Shown here one piece after another: positions 16,870 to 27,209 of a stretch of DNA of 64,000 bases. The first letter of the stretch is position 1, and each line of letters opens with the position of its first letter. Position numbers and translations under genes: made by a program. Source of the DNA: Pseudomonas sp. PDM16 (GTDB lineage: Bacteria > Pseudomonadota > Gammaproteobacteria > Pseudomonadales > Pseudomonadaceae); the NCBI RefSeq assembly GCF_014851865.1, contig NZ_JACVAM010000002.1, positions 682,001 to 746,000 on the forward strand. Reading direction: 5' to 3'. Below the pieces are notes generated by a model. That model made no database searches, was not told the origin of the DNA, and saw nothing but the letters and a program-made list of their open reading frames with translations.

Positions 16870-18159
16870 ATGAGTCGCCGTAAGTCGCAGGACGATTACC
16901 ACGAGATCATCCGCTCCCTGTCCGATCGGTTGGTCGAGGCACAGACGCCTATCCGCGTGCTCGATGCCATCAAGTGGGACGACAGCATTCGCCAGGGTTT
17001 CCTCAAGGCCAAGGGGCGCGAGATGCCGGTGGTGGACCGTAGCTACTATGACAGCCGACCGCTGGCCTTCGATGCCACGGCGAAGAAGCTGGAGTTCCAG
17101 AACATCGAGCGCGACATTACCCGCCACCTGGGGCAGTTCAACCCGGTCGGGCAGATCATGCGGCGTATGTGCAAGGAATACCGCATGGTGATCCGCATGC
17201 TCGAGGCGCGTGGCACTGCCGATTTCGGTCTGATTTCTCAGGAGCTGTACGGCGCCGCTTCGGACGCCTTCCATGCTGGCGACCCGACTCTGGCCGACCT
17301 CGGCCTGATGCTCTCCGGCTACCTGAACAACATCGCCGCCCGCGGCGACCTGGAGGACGAAGCCAAGACGCTGACCGCCAAGGATGCCGTGGGCATCCTG
17401 CAGGAGCGCTTGGCCAAGGTGTTCGGTGACGACACCATCCGTGTGTTCGAATCCGACGGCATTGTCGCCGATGCGGCGGCCGGTGCCGACTACATCAAGG
17501 TGCGCGCCGATGCGATGTTCAACGAGCGCGATGTGCGCGCGCTGGAAGTGCACGAGGGCATGGTGCATGTCGGCACCACGTTGAACGGTCTCAACCAGCC
17601 GGTATGTACCTTCCTGGCCAAGGGCCCGCCCTCGTCGACCGTGACTCAGGAGGGCCTGGCCATCCTGATGGAGGTGATTGCCTTCGCCTCCTACCCCTAT
17701 CGCTTGCGCAAGCTGACCAACCGCACCCGCGCCATCCACATGGCCGAGGAGGGCGCCGACTTCCTGCAGGTATTCGAGTTCTACAAGGAGCAAGGCTATG
17801 GCCTGGAGGAAAGTTACGGCAATGCCAGTCGGGTGTTCCGCGGCTCAACGCCAAACGGCCTGCCCTTTACCAAGGACCTGTCGTACCTGAAGGGTTTCAT
17901 TCTGATCTACAACTACATCCAGCTCGCCGTGCGCAAGGGCAAGCTGGAGCAGATCCCGCTGCTGTTCTGCGGTAAGACCACCCTGGAAGACATGCGTACC
18001 TTGCGCCAGTTGGTTGACGAGGGCCTGGTGGCGCCGCCCAAATACCTGCCGCCGCAGTTCCGCGACCTCAACGCCCTGGCAGCCTGGATGTGTTTCTCCA
18101 ACTTCCTGAACCATCTGAGCCTGGACCGCATCGAAGCGGACTACGCCAACATCCTCTGA
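16870..18159 (+). CDS. DUF1704 / flavohemoglobin-expression-modulating QEGLA motif protein
   Basis: The 429-residue protein belongs to the family named after its QEGLA motif, seen here as [12 protein letters not shown]. It also carries HEGMVH, an HExxxH sequence, about 25 residues earlier. Known background: this domain is shared with the eukaryotic MATCAP/TMCP tyrosine carboxypeptidases, where HExxxH and a downstream Glu hold a catalytic zinc. Both elements are kept here, so metallopeptidase activity is a reasonable inference; a bacterial substrate is not known. There is no signal peptide, so it should be cytosolic, yet it is paired with a lipoprotein gene 9 bp upstream. Confidence 0.85.
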   Translation: MSRRKSQDDYHEIIRSLSDRLVEAQTPIRVLDAIKWDDSIRQGFLKAKGREMPVVDRSYYDSRPLAFDATAKKLEFQNIERDITRHLGQFNPVGQIMRRMCKEYRMVIRMLEARGTADFGLISQELYGAASDAFHAGDPTLADLGLMLSGYLNNIAARGDLEDEAKTLTAKDAVGILQERLAKVFGDDTIRVFESDGIVADAAAGADYIKVRADAMFNERDVRALEVHEGMVHVGTTLNGLNQPVCTFLAKGPPSSTVTQEGLAILMEVIAFASYPYRLRKLTNRTRAIHMAEEGADFLQVFEFYKEQGYGLEESYGNASRVFRGSTPNGLPFTKDLSYLKGFILIYNYIQLAVRKGKLEQIPLLFCGKTTLEDMRTLRQLVDEGLVAPPKYLPPQFRDLNALAAWMCFSNFLNHLSLDRIEADYANIL

Positions 18160-18223
18160 CGTTGCTTGGGCCCGGTCGCTGCCGGGCCATGCCCGTCAGG
18201 CCTCTTCTTGTCCGGAGTTGCCC

Positions 18224-18970
18224 ATGCCCAGCCACAAGCTCGACTACGAAATCCTCGGCGCCTCGGCCCAAACCGTGGAGATCATCCTCGACCCAGGCGA
18301 GACGGTGATCGCCGAGGCTGGAGTGATGAACTACATGACCGAGGGCATACGCTTCGAGACGCGCATGGGCGACGGCTCGTCCAGCGGTGTGCTGGGCAAG
18401 CTGTGGGGCGCCGGCAAGCGCCTGCTCACTGGCGAGTCGTTGTTCATGACCCACTTCAGCAATCGGGGCAATGGCCAGCACCGGGTCGGCTTCGCTGCAC
18501 CCTATCCGGGCACCGTGGTGCCCATCGACCTGGCCCAGGTCGGCGGCCGGCTGATCTGCCAGAAGGATGCTTTCCTTTGCGCCGCCTATGGCACCGAGAT
18601 CGGCATCAGCTTCAACAAGCGCATCGGTGCCGGCTTCTTCGGCGGCGAGGGTTTCATCCTGCAGAAGCTGGAGGGCGATGGCCTGGCCTTCGTGCATGCA
18701 GGCGGCACGGTGATCCGCAAGGAACTGAACAACGAAACCCTGCGCCTGGACACCGGCTGCCTGGTGGCCTTCACCAGCGGCATTGACTACGACATCGGTC
18801 TGGCCGGCGGGCTGCGTAGCATGCTGTTCGGCGGTGAGGGCATTCTCCTCGCCACGCTCAAGGGCACCGGTACCGTCTGGGTGCAGAGCCTGCCGTTCTC
18901 GCGTCTGGCCGAGCGCATCTATGGCGCTACCTTCAAGGCTCGCGAAGAGGTGCGTGCCGGCGGCAAGTAG
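18224..18970 (+). CDS. AIM24 / TIGR00266 family protein
   Basis: The 248-residue protein is all-beta with repeated Gly-rich strands typical of the family ([13 protein letters not shown] near the N-terminus; [13 protein letters not shown] near residue 200). Related proteins form a double-stranded beta-helix; the mitochondrial namesake AIM24 helps organise inner-membrane complexes. The role in bacteria is not established. There is no signal peptide or membrane helix. I prefer the ATG at 18224 because CGGAG lies six bases upstream; a TTG two codons earlier is the alternative. It may be co-transcribed with the DUF1704 gene 64 bp upstream. Confidence 0.88.
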   Translation: MPSHKLDYEILGASAQTVEIILDPGETVIAEAGVMNYMTEGIRFETRMGDGSSSGVLGKLWGAGKRLLTGESLFMTHFSNRGNGQHRVGFAAPYPGTVVPIDLAQVGGRLICQKDAFLCAAYGTEIGISFNKRIGAGFFGGEGFILQKLEGDGLAFVHAGGTVIRKELNNETLRLDTGCLVAFTSGIDYDIGLAGGLRSMLFGGEGILLATLKGTGTVWVQSLPFSRLAERIYGATFKAREEVRAGGK

Positions 18971-19160
18971 TTCAGGTGCACTGACCGAAAGCGCCTGTTT
19001 AACCTTGCAGGCATCATTTCCTGCCATGACGTGTCGTGGCGCCTTGGCTGGCAAATAACATTGCCTTTTTCCTGAGCGAGTAACCCGTGCGACATCCAGG
19101 CCGCGCCAGGCGGCCGGGCAGCGGTTAAACTGTGCGCCCTTCGGACAACGAGCCCTCCCC

Positions 19161-19490
19161 ATGAGCGAAGAACGCAACGTCATCCCCATGATCCTTACCG
19201 GCATCGCCAGCATCGTTGGCACCGTGGTCGTGCTCTGGTACTACGGGTACCTGCATTTCGCCAAGGAGCAGGATGCCCTGTTGCTGTCCGACTTCACCAT
19301 GCTCAAGACCGTCGCCGGCGAGGACTACAAAGTCTCACTCAAGCCCGCCAATCAGGTGGCGCAGTGCATCGATGGCGTGCTGGTGCTGTTTGATACCCAG
19401 CAGAAGGGCCTGACCGGCGTACTGGTGGACAACAAGAAGCAGGCCGTGCGCTGCCTCGGCCAGGAAACCCCGCAGGCGCCGCAGCAGTAG
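19161..19490 (+). CDS. Small single-pass membrane protein, conserved hypothetical
   Basis: The 109-residue protein has one N-terminal membrane helix (about residues 9-29, ILTGIASIVGTVVVLWYYGY). A soluble domain of about 75 residues follows, containing two cysteines (QCID and VRCLGQE). The helix has no signal-peptidase site, so it is probably an inner-membrane anchor. It is flanked by 190-bp gaps on both sides, suggesting its own promoter. I do not recognise the family and assign no function. Confidence 0.7.
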   Translation: MSEERNVIPMILTGIASIVGTVVVLWYYGYLHFAKEQDALLLSDFTMLKTVAGEDYKVSLKPANQVAQCIDGVLVLFDTQQKGLTGVLVDNKKQAVRCLGQETPQAPQQ

Positions 19491-19677
19491 CCACTGAAAC
19501 CCGGTGGCGTGGATGCACCGGTTCTACTGCTGGGCTGTCCCACCCGGAAATCCATCGCGCTGACACCTTGGCCGGCGGCTGAGACCTGTTTCTCAGCCGC
19601 AAGGGAGACGGGTTTGCAGCGGCCTGGCTTCTCTTTAGTCTGCGTTCGGTATCTCAAGAGCAGACAGGGAGTTGGCG

Positions 19678-20202
19678 ATGAATATCGATCTGGAATTCGA
19701 TGGGCAGGAAGTGAGGTGGGGCGGGGTCGGCCGGTTCAAGGCCAGCACGGCCATGCCGGGCTTCCAGAGGCCGGAGTTTCAGTGTGTGCCGGACAAGGGA
19801 CCGGTGCCCGAGGGACTGTACAAGGTCTTTATCCGCGACATGGGCGATGCGCGGGACGACGGCAAGAATCGGTGCAATCTGTCTCCTGCATGGGGTATGC
19901 AGCGAATCCCGCGAGGCGGTGCGGCGGGGGATTGCGAGCCCTTCTGGGCGAACTGGGGAAACAACCGGGCCAGGATGGAACCCGCGGATCCTCAGACGCG
20001 CCAGGCATGTGCCATCAGGCGCGGTGGCTTCTATATGCATGACTCGACCAAAGGCTATAGCCACGGTTGCATCGAAGTCGATCCTGGGTTTTTCACGGTG
20101 TTGAAGTCGAGCAGCCTTGCCAGAACACGTGGGCACCTGATCATCAAGGTCAAATACGTGGCGGGTCGCGAGACCAATGGAGGTACCTATGTTGCGAACT
20201 AG
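19678..20202 (+). CDS. Tlde1-like (DUF2778) L,D-transpeptidase-fold toxin candidate
   Basis: The 174-residue protein has the layout of DUF2778/Tlde1 type VI effectors. An N-terminal beta region ends in the phrase CVPDKGPVPEGLYKV, and the C-terminal active site reads MHDSTKGYSHGCIEV, carrying the histidine and the SHGC cysteine of L,D-transpeptidases. Known: Tlde1 enzymes damage peptidoglycan stem peptides in the periplasm of rival cells and have no signal peptide, as here. A secreted-type protein gene overlaps its end by 14 bp, the expected place for the immunity gene. The ATG at 19678 has GGGAG upstream; a TTG two codons earlier is less likely. No VgrG, Hcp or PAAR gene lies nearby. Confidence 0.72.
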   Translation: MNIDLEFDGQEVRWGGVGRFKASTAMPGFQRPEFQCVPDKGPVPEGLYKVFIRDMGDARDDGKNRCNLSPAWGMQRIPRGGAAGDCEPFWANWGNNRARMEPADPQTRQACAIRRGGFYMHDSTKGYSHGCIEVDPGFFTVLKSSSLARTRGHLIIKVKYVAGRETNGGTYVAN

Positions 20203-20560
20203 GCTGCTGGTTGGTCTGTGCCTGCTGAGCCCGCTGGCCTGCTCGGCCGAAGGCATACGCCTGAACAACGAACTGGCCGACTGCGCGGCGGTGAGGCTTG
20301 CACCCCTGGCCGCCCAGGGCAACCTGGTCACGGTCGAGGGTGATGTCGAGCTGAGCAAGCCGATAGGCGACTGCGCCTGCTTCTCGGCGCTCGCCCGCTA
20401 CACCAGCAGCGTGGAGGTCGAGGGCGTCGAACAGGTCCTGCAGCAAGGCCTCGTCAACCTGAAAATCGGCGGGAAGAAGACCCTGGTGCTCGCCAGCGAT
20501 CCGGCGCTGATCCAGGGGGAAACTACCATCCTGACTCTTTCCTGCGCACCGCCGCTGTAG
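20189..20560 (+). CDS. DUF2195-like periplasmic immunity protein candidate
   Basis: The 123-residue protein has a signal peptide (cleavage near ACSA-EG) and a small mature domain with four cysteines (including DCACFSA), likely forming disulfides in the periplasm. It overlaps the toxin gene by 14 bp and has a strong GGAGGT six bases before its ATG, so translation is coupled. From memory, the immunity partner Tldi1 of Tlde1 has a DUF2195 domain, and this protein resembles that type. A periplasmic location fits neutralising a peptidoglycan-acting toxin. Family name and role are inference from motif pattern and position. Confidence 0.65.
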   Translation: MLRTRLLVGLCLLSPLACSAEGIRLNNELADCAAVRLAPLAAQGNLVTVEGDVELSKPIGDCACFSALARYTSSVEVEGVEQVLQQGLVNLKIGGKKTLVLASDPALIQGETTILTLSCAPPL

Positions 20561-20580
20561 GCGCGGGTTCGCCAGAAACG

Positions 20581-20618
20581 AAAAATCCGATGCCGGGCTG
20601 CCCGGCATCAGATTTTTA
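20581..20618. terminator. Bidirectional terminator between convergent genes
   Basis: GATGCCGGG pairs with CCCGGCATC across a CTG loop. An A-run (AAAAATC) on the left and a T-run (GATTTTT) on the right let it end both the toxin/immunity transcript and the opposing lptF transcript. Confidence 0.85.
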
Positions 20619-20628
20619 CGGCTCCGAT

Positions 20629-21408
20629 TTACAGCCTGGCGCGGGGCGCCACCGGGCCCTGACCGTGAGCGATGGTCACTTCCACTCGACGGTTGAGGGT
20701 GCGCGAGTCAGGAGTAGCGTTGCTTGCCACTGGGTAGTCCTGGCCTAGGCCGTGAGTGGTGATACGACGCGGATCAACACCCATGGCCACCAAGGCGCTG
20801 CGTACCGAGTCGGCTCGGGCTTGGGATAGGCGCAGGTTGTGGTCGCGGGTGCCCGTGCTGTCGGTGAACCCTTCCACTACCACCTGGCGCTCTGGATTCT
20901 GCAGCAGGTAGTTACCCAGCTCCTGCACGTTACGCATTCCGGTGCCGGTCAGCTGGGCGCGGTCCACCTCGAACAGCACGTCGCCCAAGGTCACTACCGA
21001 CCCACGCTCAGTCTCTTTGGCCTGCAGATGCTGCAGAAGGATGTCCACCTGCTGGTTACGCGCATCCAGTTGGGCCTGGGTGCGCTGGGCCGGGGCGGTC
21101 TTCAGCGCCTCTTCGGCGTTTTTCTGCAGGATGGTTTCCTTGGCTACATCGATACGGCGGTTGGCCTGATAGGCCAGGTGGTCCACCTGCACGCTGCCCT
21201 GGCCGGATTCGTAGGCCTGGTTGGCGCGGGTGAGCATGTCGCCGGCTTCCTTGGTCTCCACTCCGGCCAAGGTTAGAGCCTGCGGGTTGGCCTGCAGCTC
21301 GGCGTAACCGACGCGGGCTTTCTCCAAGTTGGGGTTCGGATCGTGGGCGCAGCCCGCGAGCACCAGGGCCAGTGTGGAAAGGGTAAACAGGTTGGTCATG
21401 CGGTTCAT
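20629..21408 (-). CDS. lptF: OmpA-family lipoprotein (Lipotoxin F-like)
   Basis: The 259-residue protein begins with a lipoprotein signal (ALVLAGC lipobox), then a helical DUF4398-like region with QANRRIDVAKE, and ends in an OmpA peptidoglycan-binding domain. The latter shows FTDSTGTRDHNLRLSQARADSV with the Asp and Arg that contact diaminopimelate. It should tether the outer membrane to the wall. It matches P. aeruginosa LptF (PA3692) and, as there, follows a DUF4398 lipoprotein gene; this is not the LPS-export LptF. The ATG at 21408 is preferred because GGAG lies eight bases upstream, whereas an ATG two codons earlier is too close to it. Confidence 0.85.
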   Translation of the reverse strand: MNRMTNLFTLSTLALVLAGCAHDPNPNLEKARVGYAELQANPQALTLAGVETKEAGDMLTRANQAYESGQGSVQVDHLAYQANRRIDVAKETILQKNAEEALKTAPAQRTQAQLDARNQQVDILLQHLQAKETERGSVVTLGDVLFEVDRAQLTGTGMRNVQELGNYLLQNPERQVVVEGFTDSTGTRDHNLRLSQARADSVRSALVAMGVDPRRITTHGLGQDYPVASNATPDSRTLNRRVEVTIAHGQGPVAPRARL

Positions 21409-21427
21409 GAGCATCGCTCCTCCATGG

Positions 21428-21808
21428 TCACTGCACGATGATCGGCGTACGCGATCCTTCCTCGCGAATCTGTTGCACGCCCTGCTGGGCGTCTTCCAGG
21501 CTACGCTGAGCCTTGCCTGCCAGTGCGCGGCGTTCGGCAACGCGGGCATCTGCCTCGGCCTGCTCGATCAGGCGACGAGCCTGCTCGTATTCCTGATCCT
21601 GAATCAGCAACTGGGCCTGGCTCATCTTGTCCTGTGCGGCTTTCATGTCGGCGGGGGCGTATTCGGCGCCGCCGGCGGCTTCGGCACTTTTCATTACCGC
21701 GCTGGCAGAGGCGAGCTGCTCGGTAGGTGGGTTACCGGCGCAACCGGCTAGGACCAGGCTGCTGCCCAGTGCCAGGGTGAGCAGAAGCGTTCTCGGGCTG
21801 TTGTTCAT
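21428..21808 (-). CDS. DUF4398 lipoprotein
   Basis: The 126-residue lipoprotein has lipobox LVLAGC at about residue 23 and then an almost entirely helical, Gln/Ala/Glu-rich DUF4398 domain (YAPADMKAAQDKMSQAQ, then EYEQARRLIEQAEADARVAE). It is the first gene of a two-gene unit with the OmpA-like lipoprotein, 19 bp apart. The repeated heptad-like spacing suggests a coiled coil in the periplasm. No enzymatic motif is present. The pair is conserved side by side in pseudomonads, so a joint envelope role is likely. Confidence 0.88.
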   Translation of the reverse strand: MNNSPRTLLLTLALGSSLVLAGCAGNPPTEQLASASAVMKSAEAAGGAEYAPADMKAAQDKMSQAQLLIQDQEYEQARRLIEQAEADARVAERRALAGKAQRSLEDAQQGVQQIREEGSRTPIIVQ

Positions 21809-21954
21809 GGTTCAAGCTCCATGCAATCCATCGACAAGTTACCTGCCGGATGTCTGTGGATTGGCGAAGAAGATCGCCAATTGCCATCGTTTTCTCCGGC
21901 CTGGAACTGTGACTGCCGTCTGGAAACGAACGTTCAAGATTTTTCACAGGCATG

Positions 21955-21976
21955 AAAAAGGCCCCTTGAGGGGCCT
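21955..21976 (-). terminator. Intrinsic terminator after the small minus-strand gene
   Basis: On the minus strand AGGCCCC-TCAA-GGGGCCT is followed by TTTTC, 15 bp after the stop of the gene at 21992-22336. It separates that gene from the DUF4398-lptF unit. Confidence 0.85.
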
Positions 21977-21991
21977 CTGTCAGCAGGGAGC

Positions 21992-22336
21992 TCAGTGCTG
22001 AGTGCTGTCGCGCTGGTGGCTCAACTGCTGGAGGTACTTGCGCGCCAGGGCAAGGAAGCGTGGCGTTGGGCCGATGTCCTCATACAACGGGTCGCCCTGC
22101 TCGTCGGTAGCCACCACCTTGCTGCCTTTCACGTAGGGCAGGCTAGCCTCCAGTTCCTCCAGTGCCGAGCCGATCAGCTCTCCGAGCAGCTCCTCGGCAC
22201 TGCGTTTCGGGTACATCTCGGACAGAGCGGCGAGCCGGGCGGCCGATTCCAGGTCGAGATGAATGTGGTACTGGCTCTGGGTCAGGCGACCCTTGGCGTT
22301 CTGCTCCCAATGGCGGGTGAGTTCACGGATCTTCAT
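21992..22336 (-). CDS. Conserved hypothetical protein, possible ribbon-helix-helix fold
   Basis: The 114-residue soluble protein contains YHIHLDLESAARLAALSEMY followed by a second helix. This strand-helix-helix order resembles CopG/ribbon-helix-helix DNA-binding proteins, but the match is only by eye. The C-terminal third (VVATDEQGDPLYEDIGPTPR) is acidic. The chosen ATG has GAGG five bases upstream; a GTG two codons earlier overlaps that site. A gene of this type sits beside ppc in P. aeruginosa as I recall. It is divergent from ppc, so an effect on ppc is conceivable but unsupported. Confidence 0.75.
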   Translation of the reverse strand: MKIRELTRHWEQNAKGRLTQSQYHIHLDLESAARLAALSEMYPKRSAEELLGELIGSALEELEASLPYVKGSKVVATDEQGDPLYEDIGPTPRFLALARKYLQQLSHQRDSTQH

Positions 22337-22534
22337 ATGCACCTCGGTTGCCCATTCGTGGTGGGCGGATAAGGGCCCCGGGTACGGCGTGCTGCCCGGA
22401 CGCAGGCATTCTTGACACCTGCAGGGTTCAGACTAGCTCGTTGGCACGATGCTAGCGGCCGTTCGTCGTGTGCTTGTAAGAATGAGTCGCCCTGTGCAAG
22501 CTGACGGCTCTACCCCGAGGCGGAGGGAAGCGTC

Positions 22535-25171
22535 ATGGCAGAGATCGATATGCGTCTGCGGGAGGAAGTTCACCTGCTCGGTGAGCTCCTCGGCGACACC
22601 ATTCGCAATCAGCTCGGCGAGGGATTTTTCGACAAGGTCGAGTTGATCCGCCAAGGTTCGAAGGCCGGGCGCAAGGGGTCTTCGGCCGGCGAGAAGCAGT
22701 TGCTCGAGACACTCGATGCCCTGAGCGACGACGAGCTGCTGCCGGTGGCGAGGGCCTTCAATCAGTTCCTCAACCTGGCCAATATTGCCGAGCAGTACCA
22801 CCGCATCCGCCGTCGCCATGTGGGTGAGGCGCAACCCTTCGATGACCGTGTGCTGGCTGAGCTGCTGCAGCGCCTGGCCTCGGCAGGCCACAAGCCGGAA
22901 GCATTGGCCCGCCAGTTGGGCCGCCTGGATATCGAACTGGTGCTTACTGCGCATCCCACCGAGGTAGCGCGGCGTACATTGATCCAGAAGTACGATGCCA
23001 TCTCGGCGCAACTCGCCGCACTGGATCATGTCGACCTGTTGCCGGACGAGCGCGACCAGGCGCAACTCAAGCTTCGCAGGTTGATCGCCGAGGCCTGGCA
23101 TACCGAGGAAATCCGCCGTAGCCGTCCAAGCCCCGTGGACGAAGCCAAATGGGGCTTCGCGGTAATCGAACACTCCCTGTGGCAGGCGCTGCCGAGCTTT
23201 CTGCGCAAGGCTGACCAGGCCATGCTCCACGCCTGTGGCTTGCGCCTGCCGCTCGGAGCCGCACCGGTGCGTTTCGCCTCATGGATGGGAGGCGACCGCG
23301 ATGGCAACCCCAACGTCACTGCCGAGGTCAGCCGCAGGGTGCTGCTGTTGGCGCGGTGGATGGCCGCCGATCTTTATCTGCGTGACATCGAGCGGCTGGC
23401 GGCCGAGCTTTCCATGCAGCAGGCCAGCGATGAGCTGCGTGTGCATGTCGGCTTACATCCAGAACCCTATCGAGCGGTGCTCAAGCAACTGCGTGATCGC
23501 TTGCGTGCCACCCGTGCATGGGCGGAGTCGGCCTTGGATGATGAGGTGGCTCCCGGTCCCGAAGTGCTGCATGACAATCGCGAGCTGCTGGAGCCGCTGG
23601 AGCTCTGTTATCAATCCTTGCACGCCTCTGGCATGGGCGTGATCGCCGAGGGTGAGCTTCTCGACTGCCTGCGTCGCGCGGCCTGTTTCGGTCTGTTTCT
23701 GGTTCGTCTGGACATCCGGCAAGATGCTGCCCGTCACGCCGCGGCCATGAGCGAGATCACCGATTACCTCGGCCTGGGCAACTACGCCGAGTGGGACGAG
23801 GAGCAGCGCCTCGAGTTTCTCCAGCGTGAACTGGATAACCGCCGCCCATTGCTGCCGGCGCAGCACAGGCCGTCCGCCGATACCGCGGAAGTGCTCGCCA
23901 CTTGCAAGGTGATCGCCGCGGCGCCAGCGGCTTCGCTCGGCACCTACGTTATCTCCATGGCCGGTGCTCCGTCTGATGTGCTGGCGGTGCAACTCTTGCT
24001 TAAAGAGGCCGGACTGCAGCGGCCGATGCGGGTTGCGCCGCTGTTCGAAACCCTGTCTGACCTCGATAACGCCGGTCCTGCCATCGATCGCCTGCTTGGC
24101 CTGCATGGCTATCGTGCACGCCTGCACGGCCCGCAGGAAGTGATGATCGGCTACTCCGATTCTGCCAAGGATGCCGGCACCACGGCTGCTGCCTGGGCCC
24201 AGTACCGGGCGCAGGAGGCCTTGGTGGATATCTGCCGCCGACACGATGTGGAGTTGCTGCTGTTCCATGGTCGTGGCGGCACCGTAGGGCGCGGCGGCGG
24301 CCCCGCTCATGCGGCCATTTTGTCGCAACCTCCGGGCTCCGTGTCCGGGCGTTTCCGCACCACTGAACAGGGCGAGATGATCCGCTTCAAGTTCGGCCTG
24401 CCGCAGTTGGCCGAGCAGAACCTAAACCTTTACCTGGCCGCCGTGCTCGAGGCCACGCTGCAGCCACCTCCCGCGCCCGAGCCGGCCTGGCGCTCTGCCA
24501 TGGATCGCCTGGCCGCGGAAGGTGTAGCTGCCTATCGAGCGGTGGTACGTGAGCATTCGCAGTTCGTTGAATACTTCCGCCAGGCCACGCCCGAGCAGGA
24601 GCTCGGGCGCCTGCCGCTGGGTAGCCGGCCAGCCAAGCGCCGTGCCGGAGGAGTGGAGAGTCTGCGAGCGATTCCCTGGATCTTCGCCTGGACCCAGACG
24701 CGCCTGATGCTGCCCGCCTGGCTGGGTTGGGAAACCGCGCTGGACAAGGCGCTTCAGGGCGGTGGAAAGGCCCTGCTGGAGGACATGCGCGAGCGTTGGC
24801 CATTCTTCCGCACGCGTATCGACATGCTGGAAATGGTACTGGCCAAGGCTGACCTGGCTATCGCCACGCTGTACGACGAGCGCCTGGTCGAGGCCGAGTT
24901 GCGACCACTGGGGGCGCATTTACGCGACCTATTGTCGCAGTGTCGCACTCTGGTACTAGGCCTGACCCATCAGTCGGAGCTGCTCACCCATAGCCCTGAG
25001 ACGCGTGAGGCGATCACCGTGCGCAATATCTACCTGGACCCGCTACACCTGCTCCAGGCGGAGCTTCTGGCTCGTTGTAGAGTGCGTGAGAGTCCGGTGG
25101 ATAGCCCTTTGGAACAGGCTTTACTGGTCAGTGTCGCAGGGATCGCAGCGGGCTTGCGCAACACCGGCTGA
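22535..25171 (+). CDS. ppc: Phosphoenolpyruvate carboxylase
   Basis: The 878-residue enzyme carboxylates PEP to oxaloacetate and so refills the TCA cycle. The catalytic histidine is in [12 protein letters not shown] (about residue 140), the phosphate-binding stretch is [11 protein letters not shown] and the mobile loop is [15 protein letters not shown]. The C-terminus ends in the usual NTG. Length is normal. GGAGGG precedes the ATG by eight bases. It stands alone, with adk 160 bp downstream behind its own leader. Confidence 0.97.
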   Translation: MAEIDMRLREEVHLLGELLGDTIRNQLGEGFFDKVELIRQGSKAGRKGSSAGEKQLLETLDALSDDELLPVARAFNQFLNLANIAEQYHRIRRRHVGEAQPFDDRVLAELLQRLASAGHKPEALARQLGRLDIELVLTAHPTEVARRTLIQKYDAISAQLAALDHVDLLPDERDQAQLKLRRLIAEAWHTEEIRRSRPSPVDEAKWGFAVIEHSLWQALPSFLRKADQAMLHACGLRLPLGAAPVRFASWMGGDRDGNPNVTAEVSRRVLLLARWMAADLYLRDIERLAAELSMQQASDELRVHVGLHPEPYRAVLKQLRDRLRATRAWAESALDDEVAPGPEVLHDNRELLEPLELCYQSLHASGMGVIAEGELLDCLRRAACFGLFLVRLDIRQDAARHAAAMSEITDYLGLGNYAEWDEEQRLEFLQRELDNRRPLLPAQHRPSADTAEVLATCKVIAAAPAASLGTYVISMAGAPSDVLAVQLLLKEAGLQRPMRVAPLFETLSDLDNAGPAIDRLLGLHGYRARLHGPQEVMIGYSDSAKDAGTTAAAWAQYRAQEALVDICRRHDVELLLFHGRGGTVGRGGGPAHAAILSQPPGSVSGRFRTTEQGEMIRFKFGLPQLAEQNLNLYLAAVLEATLQPPPAPEPAWRSAMDRLAAEGVAAYRAVVREHSQFVEYFRQATPEQELGRLPLGSRPAKRRAGGVESLRAIPWIFAWTQTRLMLPAWLGWETALDKALQGGGKALLEDMRERWPFFRTRIDMLEMVLAKADLAIATLYDERLVEAELRPLGAHLRDLLSQCRTLVLGLTHQSELLTHSPETREAITVRNIYLDPLHLLQAELLARCRVRESPVDSPLEQALLVSVAGIAAGLRNTG

Positions 25172-25978
<807 letters not shown>

Positions 25979-25995
25979 TCGCTGATCGTGCTGTC

Positions 25996-26021
25996 CAACG
26001 GCCCGCAATAGCGGGCCGTTG
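25996..26021 (+). terminator. GC hairpin after adk
   Basis: CAACGGCCCGC-AATA-GCGGGCCGTTG gives a perfect 11-bp stem 18 bp after the adk stop. The following GCGTTTATAAT is only weakly T-rich, so it may be a partial terminator. A TATAAT at 26027-26032 could be the -10 box of tsaB. Confidence 0.6.
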
Positions 26022-26064
26022 GCGTTTATAATGCCGCCCTTTTTCTGCCCGACCGGATGCCCCG

Positions 26065-26748
26065 ATGACCACGCTGCTGGCCCTGGATACCGCCACCGAA
26101 GCCTGCTCCGTCGCCTTGCTGCACGACGGCAAGGTGCTCAGCCACTACGAAGTGGCGCCGCGCCTGCATGCCCAGCGTCTGCTGCCGATGATCCGCGATC
26201 TGCTTGGCGAAGCCGGGGTGGCCCTGACTGCTGTGGATGCCATCGCCTTCGGGCGCGGCCCGGGGGCCTTTACTGGCGTGCGCATCGCCATCGGCGTGGT
26301 CCAGGGCCTGGCGTTCGCTCTGGACAAGCCGGTGCTGCCGGTCTCGAACCTGGCGGTGCTGGCTCAGCGTTCGCTGCGTGAGCATGGCGCTCAGCAAGTG
26401 GCTGCGGCCATCGATGCGCGCATGGACGAGGTGTACTGGGGCTGCTACGCCGCCGAGCAGGGCGAGATGCGCCTTCAGGGCGTCGAGGCTGTGCTGGCGC
26501 CGGAGCGTGCCGAGTTGCCGCGTGGCGCCAGTGGCGATTGGTTCGCAGCTGGTACAGGATGGGGAACCTATGGGGCGCGTATTGCCCTGGCTGCTGCCGG
26601 TAGCGATGAGGCGATGTTGCCGCACGCCCAGGATCTGCTGAGCCTGGCGGCGTTCGCCTGGGCTCGCGGTCAGGCGCTGCCGGCCGATGAGGCCCAACCG
26701 GTGTACCTGCGTGACAACGTGGCCACGCCGAAGGCGCCCAAGCCCTGA
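26065..26748 (+). CDS. tsaB: tRNA t6A biosynthesis protein TsaB
   Basis: The 227-residue protein opens with LLALDTATEACSVAL and has the ASKHA-type phosphate region GRGPGAFTGVRIAIGVVQGL. TsaB is the inactive scaffold that dimerises with TsaD and recruits TsaE and TsaC to make N6-threonylcarbamoyladenosine at position 37 of ANN-decoding tRNAs. Length is normal. It follows adk by 86 bp, an order also seen in P. aeruginosa. The leader has a TATAAT box about 33 bp before the ATG, which could start a short-leader transcript. Confidence 0.95.
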   Translation: MTTLLALDTATEACSVALLHDGKVLSHYEVAPRLHAQRLLPMIRDLLGEAGVALTAVDAIAFGRGPGAFTGVRIAIGVVQGLAFALDKPVLPVSNLAVLAQRSLREHGAQQVAAAIDARMDEVYWGCYAAEQGEMRLQGVEAVLAPERAELPRGASGDWFAAGTGWGTYGARIALAAAGSDEAMLPHAQDLLSLAAFAWARGQALPADEAQPVYLRDNVATPKAPKP

Positions 26749-26861
26749 TTCAGAGCATGCCGCTGTGCTCCGGCGGCCTTCTGTCCGCTGCCGGCGTGAG
26801 CAAATTGCCATTTGTATCGGGCGCCGCTACATTGCCACCCACGTATATCGAGCAGTAATAG

Positions 26862-27209
26862 ATGCGTATCGACGGCTTCTCCTCAACATATCCTCTGGAT
26901 CGCGGCTCCCGGGCGGGCAGCGCGGTCACGCCCCTGCGTGAGGATCAGCGCGAGGTCGAGCAGCGCCGCGAGCAGCCGGTATCACCATCCTCCACCCAGG
27001 GTTATGAGCAGCTCGCTCAGGCTCGTCGTGTACAGGCCAGCAACGCCAGCAGCGATAGCCTGCCGGCACGCTATCAGGACAATCTCACCCAGCAGCAACG
27101 CGGATTCAGCGCCAAGGCCAGCCAGGCTTTGGCCGCCTACGGCAACACCGCCGGCTACACCGACGAACGCGACGCCAGCGAAGTCCTCGGTCTCGATCTT
27201 TACGCCTGA
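26862..27209 (+). CDS. Conserved hypothetical protein, low complexity
   Basis: The 115-residue hydrophilic protein is rich in Ser, Gln, Arg and Ala, mostly unstructured, with a C-terminal patch KASQALAAYGNTAGY. There is no signal peptide or membrane helix. It overlaps the next gene by one base (TGATG), so the two are coupled. It occupies the position downstream of tsaB that a conserved hypothetical gene holds in P. aeruginosa. The opening MRIDGFSSTYPLD and overall style are reminiscent of small flagellar or surface-associated accessory proteins, but that is not evidence of function. Confidence 0.75.
   Translation: MRIDGFSSTYPLDRGSRAGSAVTPLREDQREVEQRREQPVSPSSTQGYEQLAQARRVQASNASSDSLPARYQDNLTQQQRGFSAKASQALAAYGNTAGYTDERDASEVLGLDLYA

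Noticed and set aside
22449..22646. Small plus-strand frame overlapping the ppc start
   Set aside because: It overlaps the certain ppc N-terminus in another frame and has no family match.
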